Shown piece after piece: positions 8,977 to 16,114 of a stretch of DNA of 22,374 bases. This DNA comes from Candidatus Helarchaeota archaeon (GTDB lineage: Archaea > Asgardarchaeota > Lokiarchaeia > Helarchaeales > JABXJV01), in NCBI GenBank assembly GCA_013375355.1, contig JABXJV010000195.1, positions 1 through 22,374 of the forward strand, given 5' to 3'. Made by a program: the position numbers and the translations under genes. How positions within the stretch are numbered: position 1 is the stretch's first letter; every line of letters starts with the position of its first letter. Below the pieces are notes generated by a model. That model was not told where the DNA came from, made no database searches, and saw nothing but the letters and a program-made list of their open reading frames with translations.

Positions 8977-9825
8977 TTAAATCCTAACCAAGCTCACTGG
9001 AAAAAAGGAGTGTTTCCAATTTTTGCGTGGTACCACTATAGTAGCTTTTTTTGGACATGAATTTGCACACAGACCACAACCATAGCAATTTTCTTCGATA
9101 ATATTCCCCTTATTATTTAAAATATCTCGGGCGTGGAATATACACCTACTTAAACATTCTCCACATTCATCTATCCCTTTGCATTTGGTTGGATCTACTT
9201 TAGCTATACTGGGTCCCTTTTTTAGACCATTTAAAAAGCCACGTGCAAGAACTGCTTGTAGCACAAAACATACTGACTTATGACAATTACAAATGTTAAT
9301 TCCTGTCCCATCTACCCCCATACAGCCAAGAACTATATGGACAAGACCTCTCTTGTCAAAAAAATCTAATTTTTTAAATAATTCATCTTTTGTGATGAAT
9401 TTATTGTCTTTATTTTGTTTATAATTCTTTTTATTATTTGTAAATATAATATCTGTAATATTGGGGAGTATTTTACTATATTTTCTTAGGGCATCTCTGC
9501 ATGGACATGGTCTTATTAAAATAACCGGTTTCCCAACTAAAGAACCATCATGATTCTCATAGATTGAATTTAAAACTTGTTTTAGTTCTCGTAAAGTAAA
9601 AACTGAAGGATTTACCCCATTACCAGCGATTTGAGCAATATATTCTGGGATGAATCTTAAAAACCGATTTCGATAAAAAATATTAGTGCGTAAGATGAAA
9701 AACATGAGTTTCATGAAAAACCTTTCTAATCTGGCAAATCTTCGTATGATTGATGAAAAAGGTACCCAATAAGGACCTCTAAAATGAAAAATATGGAGAA
9801 AAGGGAGTAAAAATATTATAAACAT
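8977..9825 (-). CDS. 4Fe-4S dicluster ferredoxin-domain protein with hydrophobic N-terminus
   Basis: 282 residues, predicted redox protein of unknown partner. The N-terminus (residues 1-15) is hydrophobic, and basic/aromatic stretches follow to about 50, so membrane attachment is possible. The middle region has CPCRDA (Cys107, Cys109), Cys168, and CNCHKSVC (Cys179, Cys181, Cys186). This arrangement resembles a group of anaerobe proteins in which CxCR and clustered Cys precede a ferredoxin domain. The C-terminal domain has two cluster motifs: Cys215-x5-Cys221-x2-Cys224-x3-Cys228, with an enlarged first spacing, and the classical Cys247-x2-Cys250-x2-Cys253-x3-Cys257-Pro. It lies convergent to the phosphorylase with a 33-bp T-rich gap. 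What it reduces is unknown. Two [4Fe-4S] clusters are safe; the extra Cys set could bind another cofactor or metal (inference). Confidence 0.75.
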   Translation of the reverse strand: MFIIFLLPFLHIFHFRGPYWVPFSSIIRRFARLERFFMKLMFFILRTNIFYRNRFLRFIPEYIAQIAGNGVNPSVFTLRELKQVLNSIYENHDGSLVGKPVILIRPCPCRDALRKYSKILPNITDIIFTNNKKNYKQNKDNKFITKDELFKKLDFFDKRGLVHIVLGCMGVDGTGINICNCHKSVCFVLQAVLARGFLNGLKKGPSIAKVDPTKCKGIDECGECLSRCIFHARDILNNKGNIIEENCYGCGLCANSCPKKATIVVPRKNWKHSFFPVSLVRI

Positions 9826-9898
9826 ACTAAATTCGTGTATTAGAAAATTATTTAATATTTGATTGGCAATCAGTTTTTCATCATCTCAAATATTTTAA

Positions 9899-10170
9899 TT
9901 ATTTTCCTTCTTCCTTTTTAATCAGTTCAAATTTTGGCAAGGTTCCTTTTATTTTCAGAGATACGTGATGCACATGTTTTTTATCAAATTTTGGGATGTG
10001 TTTAAGCTCTTTAGAAACACTTTCCCATGGTTCGGTCGGTAATTAATATCAGTTATTTCGATTTTTAAAGGATTTGGACTTTTTGAGGTATCACTCTGAC
10101 AATTATCGCATATTTTAGCATCTTCAGCTAGTTTTTTCCCACATTTTAAACAGAACAAAGACTTTTTCAT
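9899..10170 (-). CDS. small zinc-ribbon protein, reading frame apparently broken by a one-base shift
   Basis: The ATG at 10170 follows a GGAG SD (complement of 10178-10181, 7-nt spacing). A TATA-like stretch lies about 40 nt upstream. The N-terminus is a zinc ribbon: FCLKCGKKLAEDAKICDNC, two CxxC knuckles. The frame as written ends at 9955 after 71 residues. From about 10042, however, the neighbouring frame is open to a stop at 9899-9901 and encodes a charged, protein-like tail (LPTEPWESVSKELK, then VHHVSLKIKGTLPKFELIKK). One missing base near 10040-10046, for example in the TT of AATTA, would join the two parts into about 90 residues. The alternative frame has stops before that point, so a slip at the upstream TTTAAAA would not work. 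Sequencing error and real mutation both remain possible. Function unknown. Confidence 0.62.
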
Positions 10171-10332
10171 AAAAAAACTCCATTTTTAATTGCTAATTCT
10201 TAATTGATTATATAAATTAAAATAATAGATATTCCAAATATACAAAAAAATAATCTATTAGTTTAAAATTATTAGGGATAAAGACAAAAAAAAATACAAT
10301 TAACTGAATCTAATAATAGAAGGTGAATTAAA

Positions 10333-12081
10333 ATGAGTGATAAAGAGAGTTACGATTTTGACTTTCTAGATGCATTAGATATGGAAAATGATAGTCCATG
10401 GGTAAGGCCAGACCGTCCTTGGTTAAAAAGGAGACCTCCCGAAGCAGCTAAGACCGTAAAATATCCCAAACTTAACGGATTCCCAGATTTTTTGAAAAGA
10501 TCAGTTCAATATTTTCCAAATAATGTATGTATGCATTTTCCCCAAACGAATTTAAAATATACATACTATGAGACTAAATATAATGCGGACATATTAAGTA
10601 ATGCGCTTATCTCAGAATTTGGCATTAAAAAAGGTGATGGAATCGCTGTCATGACCCCAAATTGCCCCGAATTTATCTTTACAGCTTTTGCCAGCGGGCA
10701 GACGGGCGCTATTTTAATACCCGTTAATTATTTATTAAAAAAGAAAGAAGTTAAACACATAGTTGAATCAGCAGGAAACGTTAAAGTTTTCATAACAGAT
10801 AGACAATTTGTTGGAATGGTAAAACGAGCTTCTAAAGAAATAGGTATTGAAAATATAATAAAAATTACCTCTGATAAACCTGATGACTTAACCGTTCAAA
10901 AATTATTGGAAAAATATCCTCCAAAGGATCCTAATGTAAAAATAAATGTGCAGGAGGATTTGGCGGGACTCTTATTTACAGGTGGGACTACAGGTCTACC
11001 AAAAGGTGTAATGTTGACCCATTCGAATCTTATATCTAATTGCTTTCAGCTATTTTCTACCGGACTAGCGAGTTCCTCTTGGAAAGGCTATGAAGAGTAC
11101 ATGAAAGAACTTGGAATGGGGAGAACTGTAACAGTCAATCCGTTATGCCATGCAATGGGATTTTACATCTTGAATGTTTGTGTTGCAGGGGCAACTACTT
11201 TGATTGTTTTTTCATCTTTTGACGCAGGAGGAGTTCTAAAGATGTTGGAGAAATATCAAATAAAAACATTTACTACAGTTCCAACAGCGTTCAATTTTAT
11301 AATTAATCACCCGGATTTTAAAACTCGAGATCTTTCCGCATTAGAATCTAGTGGTTCTGGTTCAGCTCCACTACCTTACAAACTTGCTAAAACTTGGGGG
11401 GATCGTACAGGATTAAAAGTCTCTAACGCCTATGGATTAACTGAAGTGACTTGCTTTTGCCATGGAACAGCATTTTGGGAAGAAATAAATCCCCAAAGTA
11501 TTGGTTTCCCGGTGATTGACACCGATGCAAAAATAGTCGATCCACCTGACTATATTACCGAACTAAAACCAGGAGAACGTGGGGAGCTACTGATACGGGG
11601 TCCACAAGTGATGAAAGGATATTGGAAGAATCCAGAAGCGACTCAAAGAACATTAGTAGAAGATGAGAACGGTAATATCTGGTTACGAACAGGAGATGTT
11701 GCTATTATGGAAGAAAATGGATTTTTCTTCATTGTAGGAAGAACTAAGGAGCAAATTAAATATAAAGGATATCGGATATTACCTGCAGAAGTTGAAGATT
11801 CATTATTTGAGCACCCTGCAGTCCTTGATTGTGGAGTTATTGGGGTGCCTCATGAACTAGCCGGTGAAACTATTAAAGCATTTATTAAATTGAAACCTGA
11901 ATATGTTGGGAAAATTACCGAGCAGGAAATCATTGAATGGGCTAAAGAGAATTTGGCTGGCTATAAATATCCTAGAATGGTTGAATTTGTAGGTATGATA
12001 CCTAAAACTCCTGTTGGAAAGACGATGAGAAGAGCCTTATTAGAAAAAGAGCTACAGAAAATAAAAGCAGCTAAAGGATAA
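10333..12081 (+). CDS. AMP-forming acyl-CoA synthetase (fatty acid-CoA ligase family)
   Basis: Adenylate-forming enzyme predicted to activate a carboxylic acid with ATP and couple it to CoA. The 582 residues contain the full motif set: the phosphate loop FTGGTTGLPKG (about 215-225), YGLTE (367-371), the ATP-binding TGD (453-455), GRTKEQIKYKGYRILPAEVE from about 469, and PKTPVGK with the predicted catalytic Lys563. Chain-length preference cannot be read; the sequence looks like medium/long-chain ligases rather than acetyl-CoA synthetase. The N-terminal 45 residues are acidic and then proline/arginine-rich, a longer lead than in many homologs. The ATG has a perfect AGGTGA SD (10321-10326, 6-nt spacing). 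It precedes the ferredoxin/AOR pair on the same strand, so the acid made by an aldehyde oxidase could be its substrate; a terminator-like hairpin separates them. Confidence 0.88.
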   Translation: MSDKESYDFDFLDALDMENDSPWVRPDRPWLKRRPPEAAKTVKYPKLNGFPDFLKRSVQYFPNNVCMHFPQTNLKYTYYETKYNADILSNALISEFGIKKGDGIAVMTPNCPEFIFTAFASGQTGAILIPVNYLLKKKEVKHIVESAGNVKVFITDRQFVGMVKRASKEIGIENIIKITSDKPDDLTVQKLLEKYPPKDPNVKINVQEDLAGLLFTGGTTGLPKGVMLTHSNLISNCFQLFSTGLASSSWKGYEEYMKELGMGRTVTVNPLCHAMGFYILNVCVAGATTLIVFSSFDAGGVLKMLEKYQIKTFTTVPTAFNFIINHPDFKTRDLSALESSGSGSAPLPYKLAKTWGDRTGLKVSNAYGLTEVTCFCHGTAFWEEINPQSIGFPVIDTDAKIVDPPDYITELKPGERGELLIRGPQVMKGYWKNPEATQRTLVEDENGNIWLRTGDVAIMEENGFFFIVGRTKEQIKYKGYRILPAEVEDSLFEHPAVLDCGVIGVPHELAGETIKAFIKLKPEYVGKITEQEIIEWAKENLAGYKYPRMVEFVGMIPKTPVGKTMRRALLEKELQKIKAAKG

Positions 12082-12090
12082 ATCTAAAAC

Positions 12091-12135
12091 TTGTCATATT
12101 GACAATATTAATTATTTTTTTCTTATTTTTTTAAG
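12091..12135 (+). terminator. hairpin plus T-runs after the acyl-CoA synthetase
   Basis: TTGTCA (12091-12096), loop TAT, then TGACAA (12100-12105) forms a perfect 6-bp stem. Two long T-rich runs follow at about 12114-12120 and 12124-12132. Archaeal transcription often ends on such T-tracts. It lies only 15-50 bp before the ferredoxin ATG, so the ferredoxin/AOR unit probably has its own promoter or depends on read-through. Confidence 0.45.
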
Positions 12136-12146
12136 AGCGATTTTTC

Positions 12147-12374
12147 ATGCAGACTAATAAAATTATTGTGCACGAGGAAAATTGTACTGGCTGTTTAATT
12201 TGTCAGCTTATTTGTTCTTTTACTCATAAAAAAACTTTCAACCCATCGGCTTCGTGTATCTTAATTCAGACCTTGAATCATTCAAAAAAGATTAGTTTTA
12301 CAAGCGAATGTAATAATTGTGGGCTTTGTGCTAAATATTGTTTATATAAAGCTTTAGAAAGAGTTGATGAATGA
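12147..12374 (+). CDS. small 2x[4Fe-4S] ferredoxin, likely partner of the AOR-family enzyme
   Basis: 75-residue electron carrier with two complete cluster motifs: Cys13-x2-Cys16-x2-Cys19-x3-Cys23 and Cys55-x2-Cys58-x2-Cys61-x3-Cys65. Neither final Cys is followed by the usual Pro. About 30 residues separate the clusters, longer than in a minimal clostridial ferredoxin and more like polyferredoxin subunits of oxidoreductases. Its TGA is followed directly by the ATG of the AOR gene with no spacer, so the two are translationally coupled and probably form one complex. Predicted role: taking electrons from the tungsten/molybdenum enzyme in the cytoplasm. The SD before its ATG is weak (GAGCGA). Confidence 0.85.
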   Translation: MQTNKIIVHEENCTGCLICQLICSFTHKKTFNPSASCILIQTLNHSKKISFTSECNNCGLCAKYCLYKALERVDE

Positions 12375-14207
12375 ATGTTTGGTTATTCTGGGAAAATTTT
12401 ATCTATAAATCTAACTAAAAAAAAAATTAGAGAAGGAAATCTTAGCGATGAGCTTATAAGAAACTTTATCGGTGGACTTGGTATCAATATAAAATTATTT
12501 TATGATATTTTTACACCAGGTTTAGATCCTTTTTCACCCGAAAATCCTATTGTAATTGGTGCAGGTCCACTTGTTGGTACTATAGTTCCTTCAACTTCAA
12601 GGATATATATTACAACAAAGATGCCAATGAATAATGCAATCGGTTGGGCAGGAGGTTCAATGAGTTTTGGAATGATGCTCAAGAACGCAGGCTATGATCA
12701 TATTATAATAACTGGGAGGGCAAATTCTCCGATTTATTTAAAAATTTTTGATGATCATGTGAGTTTAGAAGATGCAACTAATTTATGGGGAAAAGATACA
12801 AATCAGACTGCAGATAATTTATGGAATCTTCATGGCAATTGTGGAATAATTTCCATAGGTCAATCAGGAGAAAATTTGGTTAAATTTTCGATTGCTTTAG
12901 TTGATAAAATTTCAACTATTGGACGAGGAGGGGCAGGTGCAGTAATGGGCTCAAAAAATCTAAAAGCCATCATCGCTCGTGGGACCAAGGGTGTAAATGT
13001 AGCGGATCCAAAAAAATTAATGAAATTACATAAACAGTTATACGAGCGAATAAGAAATTATAAACATCGTGAAGATTGGGTTAAATTTGGATTGATTCGG
13101 TCAGCACCCATTGTACCTAAAGATTTTTATCTTGATAATTTGAAAAAAGCAAGGATAGCATGCCCATCTTGTCCAATAGGCGATAAAGACGTAATTCAGA
13201 TAAACGAAGGAAGATTTTCAGGATTGATATCTTATGAAGCATCTGTTGTCAATGCATATGCACTTTTTGCAATGAATTTTGGCACTTATGATGAAAATAT
13301 TAAAAGTTTTGATTTAATGAATAGATATGGGCTGGATTCAATAACAATTATGGCTTTATTTCCTTTGGTTAAAAGTCTATATAAACGAGGAATCCTAACC
13401 TATGAAGATACTGATTTGGAGATAAAAAATGATTATGATACGTTATCAAAGTTACTTGAGAAGATTTCACATCGAGAAGGATTTGGGGATATTCTAGCTG
13501 ATGGCTTTGAGGGTCTTATAAACCGATATGGTAAAGAAGCAGTAAAAAAAGTTCCGCTTGTAAAGAAACAAAACCTTATCCTAGATCCAAAGATGTTTAA
13601 CCTTGGAACGATGGAGTTTGAACAGTTTGTTAATCCAAGAGGCTCGCACGATGCCGCTGGAGGCTCACCTACTTATTTTGCCCCAGGACGTAAACTAGAA
13701 GATTTTAGGACTCATTTTGATAGAATGGGTGTTCCGGAGGATGCAATGGATAGAATTTTTAAACCTCCTATTGATAAGATGGGATTTAGCATCGGAAGAC
13801 TTACCAAATATTCGGAAGACTGGTTTACAGCACTAGGTTCTTTAGGAATATGTGCAAGGGCACAAATTAACAGGTTTTATAGTGCCAAAACTTGTGCTGA
13901 TTTATATTCTGCAGTAACAGGGATTGAAATTAATAGAGAAGAACTTATGAAAGCAGCTGAGAGATCTTGGAATGTTCTTAAAGTTGCCAATGTTAGGGAG
14001 GGTTTTAACAGAAAAGATGATGAATTTCCTGAGAGATTAATTAAAAAGAGGGTAACTTACTTCTATGGCGGCGTGAAAATTACTAAAGAGTTGGCAAATA
14101 AATTACTAGATGATTATTATGATGAGAGAGGTTGGGATTTAGAAAAAGGAATCCCAAAAAAAGAGAAGCTTGTTGAATTGGGACTCAAATATATTGTAAA
14201 TAATTAA
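12375..14207 (+). CDS. aor: AOR-family aldehyde:ferredoxin oxidoreductase, atypical cluster ligand
   Basis: Tungsten (or molybdenum) pterin enzyme family that oxidises aldehydes to carboxylic acids and reduces ferredoxin; 610 residues, close to the roughly 605 of the Pyrococcus enzyme. Family marks include the N-terminal GKILSINLTKKKI and GGLGINIKLFYD, PSTSRIYITTKMP, GWAGGSMSFGMMLKNAGYD and GRGGAGAVMGSKNLKAI (183-199). The [4Fe-4S] site reads Cys263-x2-Cys266-x3-Asp270, with the distal Cys493 in GICARAQ. The third ligand, normally Cys (Cys295 in Pyrococcus), is Asp here, encoded by GAT. The cluster may be Asp-ligated, three-iron, or altered in potential. The natural substrate is unknown; a non-aldehyde AOR relative is possible. 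It is coupled directly to the upstream ferredoxin gene. A nearby acyl-CoA synthetase could use an acid product. Confidence 0.88.
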   Translation: MFGYSGKILSINLTKKKIREGNLSDELIRNFIGGLGINIKLFYDIFTPGLDPFSPENPIVIGAGPLVGTIVPSTSRIYITTKMPMNNAIGWAGGSMSFGMMLKNAGYDHIIITGRANSPIYLKIFDDHVSLEDATNLWGKDTNQTADNLWNLHGNCGIISIGQSGENLVKFSIALVDKISTIGRGGAGAVMGSKNLKAIIARGTKGVNVADPKKLMKLHKQLYERIRNYKHREDWVKFGLIRSAPIVPKDFYLDNLKKARIACPSCPIGDKDVIQINEGRFSGLISYEASVVNAYALFAMNFGTYDENIKSFDLMNRYGLDSITIMALFPLVKSLYKRGILTYEDTDLEIKNDYDTLSKLLEKISHREGFGDILADGFEGLINRYGKEAVKKVPLVKKQNLILDPKMFNLGTMEFEQFVNPRGSHDAAGGSPTYFAPGRKLEDFRTHFDRMGVPEDAMDRIFKPPIDKMGFSIGRLTKYSEDWFTALGSLGICARAQINRFYSAKTCADLYSAVTGIEINREELMKAAERSWNVLKVANVREGFNRKDDEFPERLIKKRVTYFYGGVKITKELANKLLDDYYDERGWDLEKGIPKKEKLVELGLKYIVNN

Positions 14208-14253
14208 TATAACCTTTTTATTAGAAAAAATCTATAATCAATACGGCAGAGAA

Positions 14254-14273
14254 CCCCTCACCTTGGTGAGGGG
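14254..14273. repeat. GC-rich perfect inverted repeat (CCCCTCACC / GGTGAGGGG)
   Basis: Nine-base arms at 14254-14262 and 14265-14273 are exact reverse complements around TT. As RNA this is best read as an 8-bp stem with a CUUG tetraloop. It stands out as a G+C island in a very A+T-rich spacer. No T-run follows on the + strand, so it is not a standard intrinsic terminator for the AOR gene, which already has a T5 stretch just after its stop. Its shape and flanks (CGGCAG before, GGTGAATGCC after) resemble right-end hairpins of IS200/IS605-type elements; this is recalled similarity, not a match I could test. No transposase or TnpB coding remains are visible. Confidence 0.6.
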
Positions 14274-14457
14274 GTGAATGCCAATCAACTAATTTACATC
14301 TTTCTCATTTGTGTCTGATCGGGATTGATAATTCCTAAATCTATTCTAATTTCTTATTAAACCTTATTTGAATATTACCTTCCATATTTTTTTCATTAAT
14401 ATTACTTTCACCGACCTCTCTCAATTTTATTAAATAGTTTTTAAGAAATTAATCCCT

Positions 14458-14898
14458 ATGGCATTTACACTATCAAATGGTTCAAATTATAAAGAAGTAT
14501 ACATCGATAATAGGAAGTTAAGCATATTGGTTTACTTGAATGGGACAATTCAAATAGAGCAAATTATCCCAATCCCTAGGATAGACTATGTTAAAATAGA
14601 TAGTTCTGGACAAATAAAAGTTGTATCAGAAAAAGAATGGAAAGAAAATATAGAAATTAATAAAAATGACAGGGTTCATGCATGGGACAATAAGATATTC
14701 AAAGAAATTACGTCTGCAGAAAGAAAATTAAACATAAAAATTTATAAAAATGGGTTGATTGAAATTGAGAAATGGGAACCAAAACATAGAACAGTTTACA
14801 TTGAAATAGCTAACTCCGGTGTAGTCGAAGTAATATCGGAAGAAAATTATAAAAGCAGAGTTATCGTTGGGGAAATTGGTGAAAGAAAGACCGTTTAA
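14458..14898 (+). CDS. hypothetical protein with a tandem 70-residue internal duplication
   Basis: I do not recognise the family. The 146-residue protein is two copies of one unit, aligned without gaps at a 70-residue offset. Residues 19-67 pair with 89-137, with about 20 of 49 identical. Shared marks are RKL, YxNGxIxIE, P, RxxY, SG, SE and K (for example NRKLSILVYLNGTIQIE against ERKLNIKIYKNGLIEIE). Alternating hydrophobic residues point to beta-strands, so each copy is probably a small beta domain. No signal peptide, membrane segment or Cys motif is seen, so a cytoplasmic protein is likely. The ATG has no SD but lies about 26 nt after a TATA-like TTATTAAATAG (14427-14437), fitting a leaderless mRNA. 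It stands alone between the AOR unit and a membrane-protein gene. Confidence 0.7.
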   Translation: MAFTLSNGSNYKEVYIDNRKLSILVYLNGTIQIEQIIPIPRIDYVKIDSSGQIKVVSEKEWKENIEINKNDRVHAWDNKIFKEITSAERKLNIKIYKNGLIEIEKWEPKHRTVYIEIANSGVVEVISEENYKSRVIVGEIGERKTV

Positions 14899-15008
14899 TG
14901 ACAGTAGCTGTGAGTGAAATTAAGTAAAGGATTGACTGAAACTGGGGAAATGATGGCAGAAATTTGAATCATATGTAGATACATTTTAGAATAAAAAGTT
15001 GCTGTTGG

Positions 15009-15650
15009 ATGCGATATAATATGAAAAGATTGAAAATCTGGTCTAGAAGGAGAAGAAATTCAATTAAAAATGAATATGAAAATATAGAAATAAAAGATTT
15101 AACTATTGATCCCGAAATTCTTGAACCAATTTTTGAAACTCAAAAAAGGTTTATTGATAAAATTATAGAAATTAGATTATCACAAAAAAGCTTATTTCGA
15201 TTTTTACTTATTTTAATCTCATTTATTTCAAGTCTATTAGCAACTAATTTTATGATATATTTGAACAAATTTAATCAGATTACTGGTATATTATTAAATT
15301 TTAATTTTACTATAAAATCCTATATTGTCAGTTTTCTTTCAAATATTTTTCTAATTATTAGTTCAGGATCTTATTTGATTTCAATATATTTTTTGCTTTA
15401 TTATTCTCATATAAAAGAAGAACCAAAAAAATTTACAGTAGCTGGTTATACAATCGAGGATATTAACAAAATTCAGAATATTAAAAAAAATGAGTGGTAT
15501 AAAAATGTCATAATAAAATCTATTAGAGCTGCTAATAAAAATATTCAGCTTAAAGAAGAATTAGATAGGGGAATCACAGTATGTTCTTGTTTAACGGCTA
15601 TTACTCTTTCTCTTATGGTTATTACCTCATTTTTATTGTTATATTTTTAA
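15009..15650 (+). CDS. three-helix membrane protein, unknown function
   Basis: 213 residues with no recognised family. A basic N-terminus (KRLKIWSRRRRNS) is followed by a soluble stretch to about 60. Hydrophobic segments come at about 61-84, 104-132 and 190-213. Between the second and third lies a roughly 55-residue polar loop (HIKEEPKKFTVAGYTIEDIN, then WYKNVIIKSIRAANKN). The third segment is at the extreme C-terminus. This layout, with a helical polar linker before a last helix, resembles small membrane proteins seen as effectors in nucleotide-signalling defence systems, but no signature proves it and no cyclase gene is visible nearby. The start could be 15009 or the ATG at 15021; neither has a good SD. 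Confidence 0.6.
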   Translation: MRYNMKRLKIWSRRRRNSIKNEYENIEIKDLTIDPEILEPIFETQKRFIDKIIEIRLSQKSLFRFLLILISFISSLLATNFMIYLNKFNQITGILLNFNFTIKSYIVSFLSNIFLIISSGSYLISIYFLLYYSHIKEEPKKFTVAGYTIEDINKIQNIKKNEWYKNVIIKSIRAANKNIQLKEELDRGITVCSCLTAITLSLMVITSFLLLYF

Positions 15651-15680
15651 TTGTTAATTATTAGCTTGAAATAAAACAAT

Positions 15681-15743
15681 TTTTTGGACGAGATATCTTG
15701 TCTAAAAATATTACTTTCGCATATTTCGCTTATCAAGTAATAT
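15681..15743. repeat. two adjacent inverted repeats in an intergenic region
   Basis: The first is a near-palindrome, GACGAGATATCTTGTC (15687-15702). Its two mismatches become G-U pairs in RNA, and a T5 run before and an A5 run after extend the pairing. The second is a perfect 9-bp pair, ATATTACTT (15708-15716) and AAGTAATAT (15735-15743), with an 18-nt loop. They lie between the membrane-protein stop (15650) and the 37-aa zinc-ribbon gene (15854). They could be a bidirectional terminator, an operator for a dimeric regulator, or a small structured RNA. I cannot choose from sequence alone. Confidence 0.5.
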
Positions 15744-15853
15744 AATCTTTGAACTTTTCTCAAGAATTAAAATAATAGTAGATAAAAAAATAGAATTATA
15801 AAAAATAAAAAATATTATTACTAAATATTAGGAACAAATTGGTGATTAAAAAT

Positions 15854-15967
15854 ATGACCATTTGGATATGTAAGAAATGCAATAAGGAATACGAGAATCC
15901 AAGATGTAGGTTATCAAAGTGCCCAAATTGTGGTGCTCCTAGACAGCAACATGAAAAGAAAAAATAA
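15854..15967 (+). CDS. 37-residue zinc-ribbon mini-protein
   Basis: A short gene with strong support. The ATG is preceded by a GGTGA SD (15841-15845, 8-nt spacing). The product reads MTIWICKKCNKEYENPRCRL, followed by SKCPNCGAPRQQHEKKK. The knuckles CKKC (Cys6, Cys9) and CPNC (Cys23, Cys26) form a four-Cys zinc site; Cys18 is extra. A basic tail follows. Stand-alone zinc ribbons of this size are common in archaea and often bind nucleic acid or a partner protein, but no specific role can be assigned. It is followed at about 150 bp by the convergent end of the Orc1/Cdc6 gene. Confidence 0.7.
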   Translation: MTIWICKKCNKEYENPRCRLSKCPNCGAPRQQHEKKK

Positions 15968-16114
15968 GGTTAATTAAGTGTTAAAATCTTCCTGATCCGA
16001 AATGCCCTACTCTCACATGCTGTGGAAAAGAAATGAATGAAGTTTATACATATAAATCCCTTATTTTTTTAATTTTATTAATTAACCCTTTTACAAATAA
16101 TATTTGAAATTATA

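Noticed and set aside
10066..10075. TTTAAAA slippery heptamer in the zinc-ribbon gene as a programmed -1 frameshift site
   Set aside because: The -1 frame meets TGA and TAA within a few codons, before the protein-like second-frame segment begins, so slippage here could not produce the longer protein.
14899..15008. Short frame MTVAVSEIK directly after the duplicated-domain gene
   Set aside because: Nine codons, no SD and no conserved pattern; treated as spacer.
15968..16114. Possible origin recognition box (CTGTGGAAAAGAAA) next to Orc1/Cdc6
   Set aside because: Only a short, partial resemblance to archaeal origin boxes, present once, with no inverted partner seen.
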